A stretch of 45,740 nt of DNA. Source: Lysobacteraceae bacterium (lineage in GTDB: Bacteria > Pseudomonadota > Gammaproteobacteria > Xanthomonadales > Xanthomonadaceae). How positions within the stretch are numbered: position 1 is the stretch's first letter; every line of letters starts with the position of its first letter. Where the stretch lies: positions 1 through 45,740 of the forward strand of contig JAUXUI010000087.1 of the NCBI GenBank assembly GCA_030681035.1. Direction: 5' to 3'. The notes under the pieces are model-generated. The model had not been told where the DNA came from, searched no databases, and saw nothing but the letters and a program-made list of their open reading frames with translations. The translations under genes were made by a program, and so were the position numbers. Of the stretch, positions 21,060-29,876 are shown in pieces.

Positions 21060-21754
21060 GCAAAATCATTGTTACCGACATCGAAGGCACCACCAGTTCG
21101 ATCGCGTTCGTCAAACAGGTGCTGTTTCCGTATGCGCGCCAGGCATTGCCGGCCTTTGTGCGTCGCCATGGACAGGAGCCGGACGTGCGCCGCTGGCTCG
21201 ATGCCGCTGCGCTCGACATCGGCGGCGTGGTATCCGATAACTGCATCGTCGAATTGTTGCAGCAATGGATCGACGAGGATCGCAAGCACACGGCGCTCAA
21301 GGCACTGCAAGGCATGATCTGGCGCAGCGGTTATGCGCACGCAGCGTTTCACGCACACATGTACGCCGATGCCGTTGCCCAATTGCAGGCATGGCACGCC
21401 AACGGACATGGCTTGCATGTGTATTCGTCCGGTTCGGTCGCGGCGCAACGGCTGTTCTTCGCGCACACCGAGGCCGGCGATCTCACCCCGTTGTTTTCAG
21501 GTTTTTTCGATACCGAAATGGGTGGCAAACGCGAGCCGCAAAGCTACCGCAATATCGTTGCCGAGATTGGCGCTGATGCCGGCGACGTGGTGTTCCTTTC
21601 CGATGTCGTGGAAGAACTCGATGCTGCCCTCGAAGCCGGACTCGACACGGTGTTGGTTGATCGCATCGAAGACTACCCGCAGCCACGCGAGGGCGATGCC
21701 TGCCATGGCCACCGCCGAGTGACATCCTTCGACGAAATTGGCGAGCTGCGCTGA
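21056..21754 (+). CDS. mtnC: Enolase-phosphatase E1
   Basis: This is a 232-residue HAD-superfamily enzyme. Motif I is [12 protein letters not shown] (nucleophile Asp about 8); motif II is the SSGS near 124; and a later [12 protein letters not shown] carries the acidic motif. It enolises and dephosphorylates 2,3-diketo-5-methylthiopentyl-1-phosphate, between MtnB and MtnD in the salvage pathway. GTG is the start, overlapping the mtnD stop. It is convergent with the glycerophosphodiesterase gene, 19 bases away. Confidence 0.95.
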   Translation: MSKIIVTDIEGTTSSIAFVKQVLFPYARQALPAFVRRHGQEPDVRRWLDAAALDIGGVVSDNCIVELLQQWIDEDRKHTALKALQGMIWRSGYAHAAFHAHMYADAVAQLQAWHANGHGLHVYSSGSVAAQRLFFAHTEAGDLTPLFSGFFDTEMGGKREPQSYRNIVAEIGADAGDVVFLSDVVEELDAALEAGLDTVLVDRIEDYPQPREGDACHGHRRVTSFDEIGELR

Positions 21755-21773
21755 GCGATTGTCCTGACCGCAA

Positions 21774-22637
21774 TCACAGCATCTGCGCACGCGCGGCAAC
21801 ACCGGTCGCCGGAAAATCACAGAACAGGCCATCCACGCCATGCCGCATCGCGGCCTGCATCTCGTCCGCGATGTGGGCAAACCCGGCGCCCAAGGCGTCA
21901 TCACGAAACGTCCAGGCGTCCACCCGCAGGCCACGGCAATGGGCATCGGCGATCAGCCCCGATTCGAGCAGGCGCTTGTTGACACCCAACCGCGACAGCC
22001 AACTGCCATGCGCGGCAATTGCGGTCTGCCAGTCGTCGTCGGCATCGATCAACAATGCGCACGGCAAGCCGGTGGCCAGATACACGCGATACAGCGGCTC
22101 CACCTCAAAACACTGCACCCACACCCGTACGCCATCAGGCAACGAAGCAACCGATTCAATGAAACGCGGCACCGGATCGACGCCGCGTGCAGCCAGCTCG
22201 CTCGGATGCTTGATCTCCGGGTACAAGGTCAGCGGCCGGCCACGTTCCATCGCCGCCTGCGCCGCCCACTCCATGATCGCCTGCCAGCGCGGCAACGGAT
22301 GCTGGTCATCAAAGCCACGCTCACGCCCCGGAAACGGTTGCCGGGCACGCAGTTGATCGAGCTGTTCGGCGCGCAGGTCAACACTCCACCACTCGTTTTC
22401 ATGCTGGTACGGCGCGAACTCGGGCAGTGCCGAAATGTTGGTGCTGTTGCGCAGCGCCGGTTCATGCCGTGCGTACAACACGCCATCGGCGCTCGGCACC
22501 AGATCCGGTTCGATGACATCGGCGCCCTGACCCAGACCCAGCGCATAACCCACCAGGGTGTGTTCGGGTAACGGCCCACTGGCGCCACGATGCGCCAGAA
22601 TCAACGGCGGCGATCCGTCCAGCGTGTTCCAGTTCAT
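21774..22637 (-). CDS. Glycerophosphodiester phosphodiesterase family protein
   Basis: The protein has 287 residues and the GDPD TIM-barrel pattern: LAHRGASGPLPEHTLVGY (residues 14-31), a GADVIEPDLV acidic pair (about 38-47), and ARHEPALR with the second catalytic His (about 56-63). Later come LYPEIKHP and VDAWTFRDD. It hydrolyses glycerophosphodiesters to glycerol-3-phosphate and an alcohol. No signal peptide is seen, which suggests a cytoplasmic UgpQ-like role or translocation by another route. The ATG overlaps the stop of the upstream secreted phosphoesterase gene (ATGA), so the two are coupled and may act on related phosphodiester substrates. Confidence 0.9.
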   Translation of the reverse strand: MNWNTLDGSPPLILAHRGASGPLPEHTLVGYALGLGQGADVIEPDLVPSADGVLYARHEPALRNSTNISALPEFAPYQHENEWWSVDLRAEQLDQLRARQPFPGRERGFDDQHPLPRWQAIMEWAAQAAMERGRPLTLYPEIKHPSELAARGVDPVPRFIESVASLPDGVRVWVQCFEVEPLYRVYLATGLPCALLIDADDDWQTAIAAHGSWLSRLGVNKRLLESGLIADAHCRGLRVDAWTFRDDALGAGFAHIADEMQAAMRHGVDGLFCDFPATGVAARAQML

Positions 22638-24169
22638 GACGATGCCTCATCAAGCCGATAAGCGGTTTGCGCGCGGACTTCACCGCGCCAGCGATCAACG
22701 GTGCGCACTTCGATACGATGGTCCCCCAACGCCAGGTCCGTGGGCAACGGTGCCCGCCACAGGTGGCCGGAATCGCTCGCCTGCGGCGCACGATCATAGC
22801 CGCGCAGCTCCGCGCTGGCATCATCGGCGAGATTGCGCGCCAGCATCTCGGGGTCAGCCTCGCGCACCCGCGCCATCGCCTGCCACGGGCCGTCATCAAT
22901 ACGGTATTCAACCAGCGCATCGGGCATCGCCATGAATACGTTGGCGTAAACACTCACCCCCGGCCACGCCCCGCGACGCAGCACCTTTGGCGCATGCAAC
23001 GCAATCTGGGTGTTGTGTGCGTCGCGTGCCGGATGCCATGTCAGGGCGTAGTGATTGCCATCAACCTGCATCAGCGCGTAACCATTGGGGGTGCCATCAG
23101 CCATCGTGGTATCCGGGATACCAGCGGCGTCCTTCACCCCCGACCAGAAACCGCCACAACTCGCACCCACGTTGTATTCGTGCAATGGCGTCGTTCCGGC
23201 CCAACCATCGCTGTCGTCATGCAGCCAATGCAACTGGCTGTGCATGTGCGCACTCAACACCAGGCGTTGTTCAAAGCGCGCGAGCAGAGCGAACAAACGT
23301 CGGCGATCGGCATGACGAAACGTCTCGCGCTGCGGGTCGAGATCGAACAGCGGAACATGCAGCGCCAACACCAGCAAACGGTCGTTCGGCACCGTGGCAA
23401 GGTAAGCCTCAAGAAACTCGAATTGATCGGGCCGCAAACCACCCACGTAAGCAGGCTGCTGTCCGGGCAGGTAGATCACATCATCCAGCCCGATGAAAAC
23501 CATCTCGCCCTCTTCCCAGGCAAACGTGTCCGGGCCAAAGGTAGCGGTGAATGTCGCCAGCGAACCGGCATCGTCTGCCGCATCAAAGTTCAGGTCGTGA
23601 TTGCCGGCGACATGCAGCCATGGCACGTTCAGACGCGCGGTAACGGCGTTGATTGCCGGGTACAGGCTCAGATCGTCGTGTACGATATCGCCCAGCGAAA
23701 CACCCAGCCGTGCGTGCTGCCCGATCAACGGCTCGACGATATCGCGCCGGTAGTAATCGACATCGGTCAACGACTTGGGCTGCGGATCGCCGAACACCAG
23801 CACATCGAAAGCGGTTGCGGCAATACTGCGGCGCAAGCCAAACGCGATATCCAGCGGCTGGCCCGCTGTCGCGGCACGGCGCCAGAAATCCGGCAGGCCA
23901 TTGTCGCGCAACGCCAATGCGAATCCGGGCGGTTTGACCAGCGCGATTGTGTCCTTGCCCTGTACCGGCAGCCGCGCCATGCCATCGGAATCGGTCAGCA
24001 CCAACGCAGCTTCGTTGATAACCACCTTGACTCCAGCCAACCCCTGTTCGCCATCATCGCGCTGGTTGTTGCCATTGTGATCCTCGAACACCAACACGCG
24101 ATGCAGGGCGGCCTGTGCCGGCATCGAGAGCAATACCAGCAGCAGCAAAAAAACCAACCTTGATGTCAT
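22634..24169 (-). CDS. Secreted calcineurin-like metallophosphoesterase
   Basis: The protein has 511 residues. The signal peptide TSRLVFLLLLVLLSMPAQA is cleaved about residue 20. An SdrD-B/Cna-B-like region (FEDHNGNNQRDDGEQGLAGVKVV, about 27-50) comes before the catalytic domain. Metallophosphoesterase motifs are FGDPQP (about 128), VSLGDIVHDD (about 160), AGNHDLNFD (about 190) and a SAHMHSQLHWL triad (about 300). A C-terminal beta domain ends the protein. It likely acts in the periplasm or outside the cell on phosphodiesters, and the exact substrate is unknown. The start at 24169 is the ATG that exposes the signal peptide; the frame is open much further upstream across the neighbouring gene, which is a shadow. 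Confidence 0.88.
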   Translation of the reverse strand: MTSRLVFLLLLVLLSMPAQAALHRVLVFEDHNGNNQRDDGEQGLAGVKVVINEAALVLTDSDGMARLPVQGKDTIALVKPPGFALALRDNGLPDFWRRAATAGQPLDIAFGLRRSIAATAFDVLVFGDPQPKSLTDVDYYRRDIVEPLIGQHARLGVSLGDIVHDDLSLYPAINAVTARLNVPWLHVAGNHDLNFDAADDAGSLATFTATFGPDTFAWEEGEMVFIGLDDVIYLPGQQPAYVGGLRPDQFEFLEAYLATVPNDRLLVLALHVPLFDLDPQRETFRHADRRRLFALLARFEQRLVLSAHMHSQLHWLHDDSDGWAGTTPLHEYNVGASCGGFWSGVKDAAGIPDTTMADGTPNGYALMQVDGNHYALTWHPARDAHNTQIALHAPKVLRRGAWPGVSVYANVFMAMPDALVEYRIDDGPWQAMARVREADPEMLARNLADDASAELRGYDRAPQASDSGHLWRAPLPTDLALGDHRIEVRTVDRWRGEVRAQTAYRLDEASS

Positions 24170-24194
24170 CGTCAGAGCTCCACGAATCGCGGTG

Positions 24195-25304
24195 TCAGGC
24201 CACTGTAACGGCTGCCATATCTTCCGCCATCTTGCGCCATGCCGGAAGGCGATCGCGCATGCCAACACGTTCGAGGTAGTCTTCATCCACCGCTTCACTG
24301 GCGACAAGCGCGCGGGCCACATGCACCGCGCCACCAACCCAGAAGCCACGAGTGCGCGAGCGGCCTGGCTGGTGATGGTTGGCAACGGCTTCAACGATGG
24401 GCATGGGCAGCCCCCACAATCCCAACAAATAGGCGCCTGCTTCAGCATAGTGCGGGCCATCATCGGGCGATGACGGTACTCCGGGGATCGGTACGCAAAC
24501 CCCGGGAAGCAACATGCCGACATCCGACAACAATGCTGCGGTAGCGGCAAGTTCGGCACCGCTGCCCGTCAGCAGCCTGGAAGCCAATTGCGACGCGCGC
24601 AATGCGCGCTGCTGCAACTGCGTGTGATCCACTCTGGCGCCGCCGTGGCGACGAGAAAACACCTCGCTGTTCAGTACCAGACGGCGCAGATTTTCGTGAC
24701 CAAGGCGCACCACCGCTGCGCGGATGTTGGAGACGCTGCGGCCACTGGAGAAAAACACCGAATTGCATAGATGCAGCACCTTGGACACCATCGCCGGATC
24801 CTGTTCGACCAGATTCACCGCAGCGCTGGCGGGTGATCGTGGATCATTCAGCACCGTGGTCAGGTTGAGATAAAGATTGGGCGCGGGCGGCAATTCACTG
24901 ACGCTGCCAATCAGCGCCTTGAGACGCGGCGAATCGAGCAAGTCTCGCAACTCGACCACGCTCTCTACCGAATCGATCAGTTCTTCCGCGCGCAACGGCT
25001 TTCTTAGCACACGATGGGCCGACTCAAGCACCCGCACCGCTACATGGGGCTGCGATTCGCCGAGCAACAGCAAACGCACGACCTCGGGATATTTGGCACG
25101 AATGGCTTCCAGCAAGGCCGCGCCATCAACCCCCGGCGCACGCAGGTCGATTGCAGCCACATCCACCCTATGCGCATCGGCCAAACTCAACGCAGCCGGG
25201 GTATCCACAGCAAACTCAAGCCGCCAGTCGAGACCGAAGTCATCAACTGCCTGCTCAAGGCTTGCTCGTGCTTCGGTGTTGTCACCGACGATCAATACAA
25301 ACAC
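24195..25304 (-). CDS. Receiver-HDOD response regulator
   Basis: The protein has 369 residues. The N-terminal receiver domain (1-120) has phosphoacceptor Asp about 53 (AAIDLRAPGVDG) and Lys about 102 (VLRKPL); the usual second acidic pocket residue is replaced (GDN). The C-terminal HDOD domain (about 130-330) has ELPPAPNLYLNL, VSKVLHLCNSVFF and LGHENLRRLVL. HDOD proteins relate to HD hydrolases but often lack catalysis and act in signalling. The start is GTG at 25304, chosen because AGGGAGG lies 5 bases upstream and the receiver begins there. It ends 25 bases before the secreted phosphoesterase gene. Confidence 0.87.
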   Translation of the reverse strand: MFVLIVGDNTEARASLEQAVDDFGLDWRLEFAVDTPAALSLADAHRVDVAAIDLRAPGVDGAALLEAIRAKYPEVVRLLLLGESQPHVAVRVLESAHRVLRKPLRAEELIDSVESVVELRDLLDSPRLKALIGSVSELPPAPNLYLNLTTVLNDPRSPASAAVNLVEQDPAMVSKVLHLCNSVFFSSGRSVSNIRAAVVRLGHENLRRLVLNSEVFSRRHGGARVDHTQLQQRALRASQLASRLLTGSGAELAATAALLSDVGMLLPGVCVPIPGVPSSPDDGPHYAEAGAYLLGLWGLPMPIVEAVANHHQPGRSRTRGFWVGGAVHVARALVASEAVDEDYLERVGMRDRLPAWRKMAEDMAAVTVA

Positions 25305-25386
25305 ATGGTCCTCCCTGGCCGTTTCATCGCAATGACACTGCAACCCATCGTAATATCGGTATCAACAGCCAGCCCCTGTCGAGCCA

Positions 25387-26394
25387 TCAACTCACCCAGC
25401 GCGCCTGCCGCCACTGCTCACGCTGCCCGGCATCCAGAAACGTCCAGGCAACAAAGCGGCTGCGTTTGTTGCCCTGCGCCATCGCCACTTCGCGTACTTC
25501 ACGCGCAGACACCTTGCGCAGTTGTTCATGCACTGCGGGCAAGTTATCAGCCTTCGATATCAAGCTACTAAACCAGAACACGCGGGCCGCGCACTCGCTA
25601 CTTTCCTGGATCATCCGCCGTACAAATGACGCCTCGCCACCGGAGCACCATAGCTCATTGGACTGGCCACCGAAGTTCAGTGGCTGTGCCGCTCGTGCGG
25701 TTGCCGGCTTGCCCAGATTGCGCCACTTGCGCTGGCTGCCCAGTGCAGCTTCCGCCGCCGAAGCATGGAACGGGGGATTGCACAGGCTCAGGTCAAAGCA
25801 TTCGCCGGCCTGAATCACTTCTGTAAAAATCTGGTCGTGCCGGGGCTGCTGGCGCAATTGAATCAAGCTGCCAAGACCGGGGTTGGACTGCACAATTGTG
25901 CTTGCAACAGCGATTGCCTTGGCATCGATATCCGTACCGACGAAGCGCCAGCCGTATTCGGCCTGGCCCAGCAATGGGTAGATGGCGTTGGCGCCGACAC
26001 CAATATCGAGCGCTGTGATACCCGGCCCGCGTGGAATCACACCGTGATTGCATTGCGCCAACACATCGGCAAGGCCGTGCAGGTAGTCCGCGCGCCCGGG
26101 AATCGGCGGGCACAAATAGCCATCAGGAATGTCCCAATGCGCGATGCCGTACTGCGCGCACAGCAATGCCCGATTGAGCGCCCGCACTGCTAATGGGTTG
26201 CTGAAATCGATACTCGCCACCCCAGCCGGCGTGAAGATCACGTATGGCGCGAGCGCCGGCAACTTTTTGACGAGCAGCTCGAAATCATAGCGACCTTGAT
26301 GGCGATTACGCACATGCAGTTTCAGCAGCGCTGCCGCACCTGTGGCGGGAATGCGTTTTTGCTTGGCGGGCTGTGATTGATAGCGGCGGGTCAT
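25387..26394 (-). CDS. rlmF: 23S rRNA m6A1618 methyltransferase
   Basis: The protein has 335 residues. The RlmF N-terminal pattern ([16 protein letters not shown], then [15 protein letters not shown] and [19 protein letters not shown]) is followed by a SAM-binding [15 protein letters not shown]. The catalytic NPPF motif lies in [13 protein letters not shown] specific family segment [17 protein letters not shown] is also present. It methylates N6 of adenine 1618 in 23S rRNA. The start MTRRYQSQ was chosen by family length. It stands alone on the minus strand between the hydrolase gene and the receiver-HDOD gene, with about 80-105 bases on either side. Confidence 0.94.
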   Translation of the reverse strand: MTRRYQSQPAKQKRIPATGAAALLKLHVRNRHQGRYDFELLVKKLPALAPYVIFTPAGVASIDFSNPLAVRALNRALLCAQYGIAHWDIPDGYLCPPIPGRADYLHGLADVLAQCNHGVIPRGPGITALDIGVGANAIYPLLGQAEYGWRFVGTDIDAKAIAVASTIVQSNPGLGSLIQLRQQPRHDQIFTEVIQAGECFDLSLCNPPFHASAAEAALGSQRKWRNLGKPATARAAQPLNFGGQSNELWCSGGEASFVRRMIQESSECAARVFWFSSLISKADNLPAVHEQLRKVSAREVREVAMAQGNKRSRFVAWTFLDAGQREQWRQARWVS

Positions 26395-26499
26395 GGTTGA
26401 GTTGAACGCGTAGCACGGTGCGGCACAGCTTGGCACACCATGCAATCAAACGGGGGCAGCCATGCGATAAAGACTGCGGCGAGAATCCGACGGGAGTTG

Positions 26500-27300
26500 T
26501 CAGCCCGAAATCAAATCAGCGAGACGATTGTGATTGCGCAATTCGCGGAAAAACACCGAATGCCAGCCATTGCGATCCAACGGCTGCCATTCGCCTTCGC
26601 GTTGGGCGAGGCGGTCGGCAATCGCCCACAGCACGGCGGGGTTGGCACCAAGGCCAAGGTGGCTGCTCTGCACCACAATGTTTTCCGAGCACGGTGTTTC
26701 CGGCGCCATGCTCAAACGCCAATGGACCACGCCATCGGTTTTGCTGAAAATCGAGGTGAATGGCGCCTCGGGGTGAGCGATGAGGCGCTGATGCAGGCCG
26801 GGGTCGTCGACCTTCAGGCCACTGACCATTTCGAACACGCGCCAGGCGTTGGTTGCTTTCGGATCACCGCCCAGTGGCGAGCCGAGGGTAATCACCGAGC
26901 GCACGTGCTCAGGCAAGCCCACTGCCAGCGCACGCGCCATCGCACCACCGAGCGACCAGCCAACCAGGCTGACCTTGCGGCCATCGTGACGGGCGCTGAT
27001 CTGTTGCACGCGTTCGAGCAGGCGTTGCTCGGTATCGGCAACCGGCCCGCGGTTGAAGCCCTGCTCCCAGGGATAGACGTGATAGCCACAATCGCCGAGA
27101 AAACGCCGCAGCGGGCCGGTGCTGCGATCGCTGGCAATCAGGCCGGGCAACACCATCACCGGATGCGCATCACCACGCGGTACATTGCGCAGCAGCCACG
27201 AGCGCGCCGCAGCGAATGCCGACCATTCAAAAAATGCGCGCCCTTCCAATGCCAACAACAGCGGCGAGGGTGGACGCATCGATGTCAGTGGTGGGCTCAT
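26500..27300 (-). CDS. Alpha/beta hydrolase, lipase-like
   Basis: The protein has 266 residues with an alpha/beta-hydrolase fold. The nucleophile elbow is GWSLGG (about 114-119); before it lie VMVLPGLIASDRST (oxyanion region) and YHVYPWEQGFNRGP. A C-terminal HSVFF His is a good candidate for the catalytic base. No signal peptide is seen. The ATG overlaps the stop of the acyltransferase gene upstream (ATGA). This coupling to a wax ester/triacylglycerol synthase-like enzyme suggests a role in neutral-lipid or acyl-ester turnover. The substrate is inferred from context only. Confidence 0.82.
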   Translation of the reverse strand: MSPPLTSMRPPSPLLLALEGRAFFEWSAFAAARSWLLRNVPRGDAHPVMVLPGLIASDRSTGPLRRFLGDCGYHVYPWEQGFNRGPVADTEQRLLERVQQISARHDGRKVSLVGWSLGGAMARALAVGLPEHVRSVITLGSPLGGDPKATNAWRVFEMVSGLKVDDPGLHQRLIAHPEAPFTSIFSKTDGVVHWRLSMAPETPCSENIVVQSSHLGLGANPAVLWAIADRLAQREGEWQPLDRNGWHSVFFRELRNHNRLADLISG

Positions 27301-28685
27301 GGATCGATCTTGCCGAGTAAAACCTGAACAGCATGTTCAATACCACGCAACAGAACTGCCGGATTGCGAACTGCATCACGATCACTGACGATGCCGATGT
27401 CCAATTGCCCCGCGTAGCTTTGCACGGTGATGTTCAGCGCCAGCCCGTGGGTCACGATCGAGATCGGAAAACTGGCGCGCATGCGGGCGCCGGCCAGATA
27501 CAACGGAACCGGCGAACCGGGCACATTGGAGATCACCAAATTGGCCAGCGCCGGCAGCTTTTCGGCCAGATGGCCGCTGGCCCAAATCCGGCTCAAGCCG
27601 CTGGCCCACAACGGTGCAGCAAGCCCCGGAAAATCGGTGGGGATGAAGTTGCGCAACAGACCGACTTGTTGCTTGATGCGTTGGGTCGATTGCGCAATCG
27701 CCTGCAAGCGTTCAACCGGATCGGCAATCTCGGTGTGCAAGGCGCACTGCGCCATCGACACCTGATTGTTGGCTTCACCGTCACCACCGGCACGCAGGCT
27801 GATCGGCATCGCCGCCACCAATGACGCACGTGGCAGCGCCTTGTGGCGCAGCAGATACTCGCGCAATGCAGCGCCGCACAGCGCCATCACCACGTCGTTG
27901 GTACTGGCCGCGAAGTGTTTGGCAATTCGGCGCACATCCGCAAACGGCAGGCTGCCGATGGCGACGCGGCGGGCCGGGCCAACCTGCACGTTGAACGGCG
28001 TGCGCGGTGCCAACATCACACCGCCGCGCAGGCTTTCGATCATCTGCGGTGCTGCCGACCACGCATCGCGCAGGGTTTGCGGCAAACCCAGCATGGCCGA
28101 ACTCACGCGGGCGAAGGTACTGGCCTTGCCCGGCGCCGATGGCGTCGGACGTGCATGCGCGGTGTGTGCGGGAATTGGCACCCCCGGCGCGATATCGAGC
28201 AGTACCCGCGCCAGTGCAACCGCGCCCTGACCATCGAGCAAGGCATGGTGCAGGCGCGCGAACACCGCCACGCTGCCATCGGCCAGCCCGTCGATCACAT
28301 GCAACGCCCACAACGGACGGCTACGATCCAGCGGCTTGGCGTGCAGGCGTGCCACCACCGCCAGCAATTGCGCCTCGCTGCCGGGCTTGGGCAGATGGTG
28401 TGTGGACAGGTGCTGGTCGAGGTCGAAATCGGTTGCATCCGCCCAATGCGGATGATCCATCGCAAACGCTGCCGGCTGCAGAATGCGGCGCAGCACTTTG
28501 GCCTTGGGCAAACGCTGCGCCAGATGCGCGCGCAAATGCGCGGTGAACCCTGCCCTACCCACTTTCGGCCGATCAAGCAACATCAGGCCACCGACATGCA
28601 TCGGTGTACCCGCAGCTTCCAAGTACACGAAAGCGGCATCGAGGCCACTCAGCGGCTGCGCGCTCGCGCGTTTTTTGGTGCTCAC
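27297..28685 (-). CDS. Wax ester synthase/diacylglycerol acyltransferase (WS/DGAT)
   Basis: The protein has 462 residues. The catalytic HHxxxDG motif is HHALLDG (146-152); other family marks are PLSGLDAAFVYLE at the N terminus, the PLW motif (RSRPLWALHVIDGL) and ISNVPGSPVPLYLAGA near residue 400. It esterifies fatty alcohols or diacylglycerol with acyl-CoA at the membrane. The start GTG at 28685 overlaps the stop of the oxidoreductase beta gene (GTGA), which fixes the start better than the longer open frame. Its position between an electron-transfer enzyme and a lipase-like hydrolase suggests a storage-lipid or acyl-transfer role. Confidence 0.9.
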   Translation of the reverse strand: MSTKKRASAQPLSGLDAAFVYLEAAGTPMHVGGLMLLDRPKVGRAGFTAHLRAHLAQRLPKAKVLRRILQPAAFAMDHPHWADATDFDLDQHLSTHHLPKPGSEAQLLAVVARLHAKPLDRSRPLWALHVIDGLADGSVAVFARLHHALLDGQGAVALARVLLDIAPGVPIPAHTAHARPTPSAPGKASTFARVSSAMLGLPQTLRDAWSAAPQMIESLRGGVMLAPRTPFNVQVGPARRVAIGSLPFADVRRIAKHFAASTNDVVMALCGAALREYLLRHKALPRASLVAAMPISLRAGGDGEANNQVSMAQCALHTEIADPVERLQAIAQSTQRIKQQVGLLRNFIPTDFPGLAAPLWASGLSRIWASGHLAEKLPALANLVISNVPGSPVPLYLAGARMRASFPISIVTHGLALNITVQSYAGQLDIGIVSDRDAVRNPAVLLRGIEHAVQVLLGKIDP

Positions 28686-29737
28686 CGCAGCGCAGCGTTC
28701 AGCTTGTCCAACGTCGCCGTGCCCGGACACAGTTCCGCCACGCCCAACTGATTGAGTGGCCGCGCACAGGTGTTCAGGTGCCCATGCAGGTCGGTGGCAT
28801 CGGGATCGACATACAACAGGCCGGTCACGACTTCGCCCTGCGAGTGATGATGCTGGATGTAGTGCATGGCAATGATGCGATCACGCGGATCATAGCCCGA
28901 AGCGAGCTTGTGCAGGCGCAAGGTCTGGCCATCGTGCTGGGTCACCTCGATGCTCTCGCCCGGCGCGTATTCCACAGTGATCTCGCTGCGCGTGGGGAAC
29001 ACGTCGAGCTGGTTGACCGACTCATTGTGTTCGCGCACGTACTCGTAGCTCTTGGTGCTGCCGGCATGGTTGTTGAAGGCCACACAGGGGCTGACCACAT
29101 CGATGAACGCGGCGCCACGATGGGCGATGGCGGCCTCAATCAGTGGCACCAGTTGCTGCTTGTCGCCGGAAAAACTGCGCGCCACAAACGTTGCCCCGAG
29201 TTGCAGCGCCAACGCCACCAGATCCAGCGGGCTGTCGGTATTGACCACACCGCGCTTGGAGGTGGAACCCTGGTCGGCGGTCGCCGAAAACTGGCCTTTG
29301 GTAAGGCCGTACACGCCGTTATTCTCGACGATATAGACCATGTTCACGCCGCGCCGCATGGCATGTACAAACTGGCCGATGCCGATTGACGCCGAGTCGC
29401 CATCGCCGGACACACCCAGATACAGCAAATCGCGATTGGCCAGGTTGGCGCCGGTGAGTACCGATGGCATGCGCCCATGCACGGTATTGAAACCATGCGA
29501 GTTGCCGAGAAAATAATCGGGCGTCTTCGAGCTGCAACCAATACCGGACAGCTTGGCCACGCGGTGCGGCTCGATCGACAACGACCAGCAGGCCTGGATG
29601 ATTGCCGCCGAGATCGAATCGTGGCCGCAACCGGCGCACAGGGTGGAAACCTTGCCCTCGTAATCGCGGCGGGTGCAGCCCAGCGCGTTGCGTTGCAGGC
29701 TGGGGTGATGCAGCTTGGGTTTGGTGATCCAGGTCAT
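28682..29737 (-). CDS. 2-oxoacid:ferredoxin oxidoreductase, beta subunit
   Basis: The protein has 351 residues. It binds thiamine pyrophosphate: the GDGDSASIGIGQ (111-122) to ENNGVYGLTKGQ segment is the TPP motif. CAGCGHD (34-40) and a later Cys (about 68) supply part of the [4Fe-4S] ligands. With the alpha/gamma subunit it oxidatively decarboxylates a 2-oxoacid, probably 2-oxoglutarate, to the acyl-CoA and reduces ferredoxin; reversal is possible. It follows the alpha gene after a 139-base gap that holds a REP palindrome. The GTGA overlap ties it to the acyltransferase gene. Confidence 0.9.
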   Translation of the reverse strand: MTWITKPKLHHPSLQRNALGCTRRDYEGKVSTLCAGCGHDSISAAIIQACWSLSIEPHRVAKLSGIGCSSKTPDYFLGNSHGFNTVHGRMPSVLTGANLANRDLLYLGVSGDGDSASIGIGQFVHAMRRGVNMVYIVENNGVYGLTKGQFSATADQGSTSKRGVVNTDSPLDLVALALQLGATFVARSFSGDKQQLVPLIEAAIAHRGAAFIDVVSPCVAFNNHAGSTKSYEYVREHNESVNQLDVFPTRSEITVEYAPGESIEVTQHDGQTLRLHKLASGYDPRDRIIAMHYIQHHHSQGEVVTGLLYVDPDATDLHGHLNTCARPLNQLGVAELCPGTATLDKLNAALR

Positions 29738-29758
29738 GCGTGCGAATTCCTCGAAACC

Positions 29759-29830
29759 TGTAGGAGCGCACCCTGTGCGCGACCGGTATCTCGCGTATGC
29801 GGGCGGTCGCCCACAGGGTGGGCTCCTACA
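29759..29830. repeat. GTAG-type REP palindrome pair
   Basis: The segment starts TGTAGGAGCGCACCC and ends GGGTGGGCTCCTACA, so it is a large imperfect palindrome built of two GTAGGAGC-headed units facing each other. Each unit has its own small GC hairpin. It lies in the gap between the two oxidoreductase subunit genes. This head sequence is typical of REP elements of xanthomonads, thought to be mobilised by RAYT transposases. None is coded here. In an operon it could act as an mRNA stabiliser or partial terminator. Confidence 0.8.
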
Positions 29831-29876
29831 TTGGGTCGTGCGTGCGCTGCTCGCGACACCACCAAACGATCAGCGC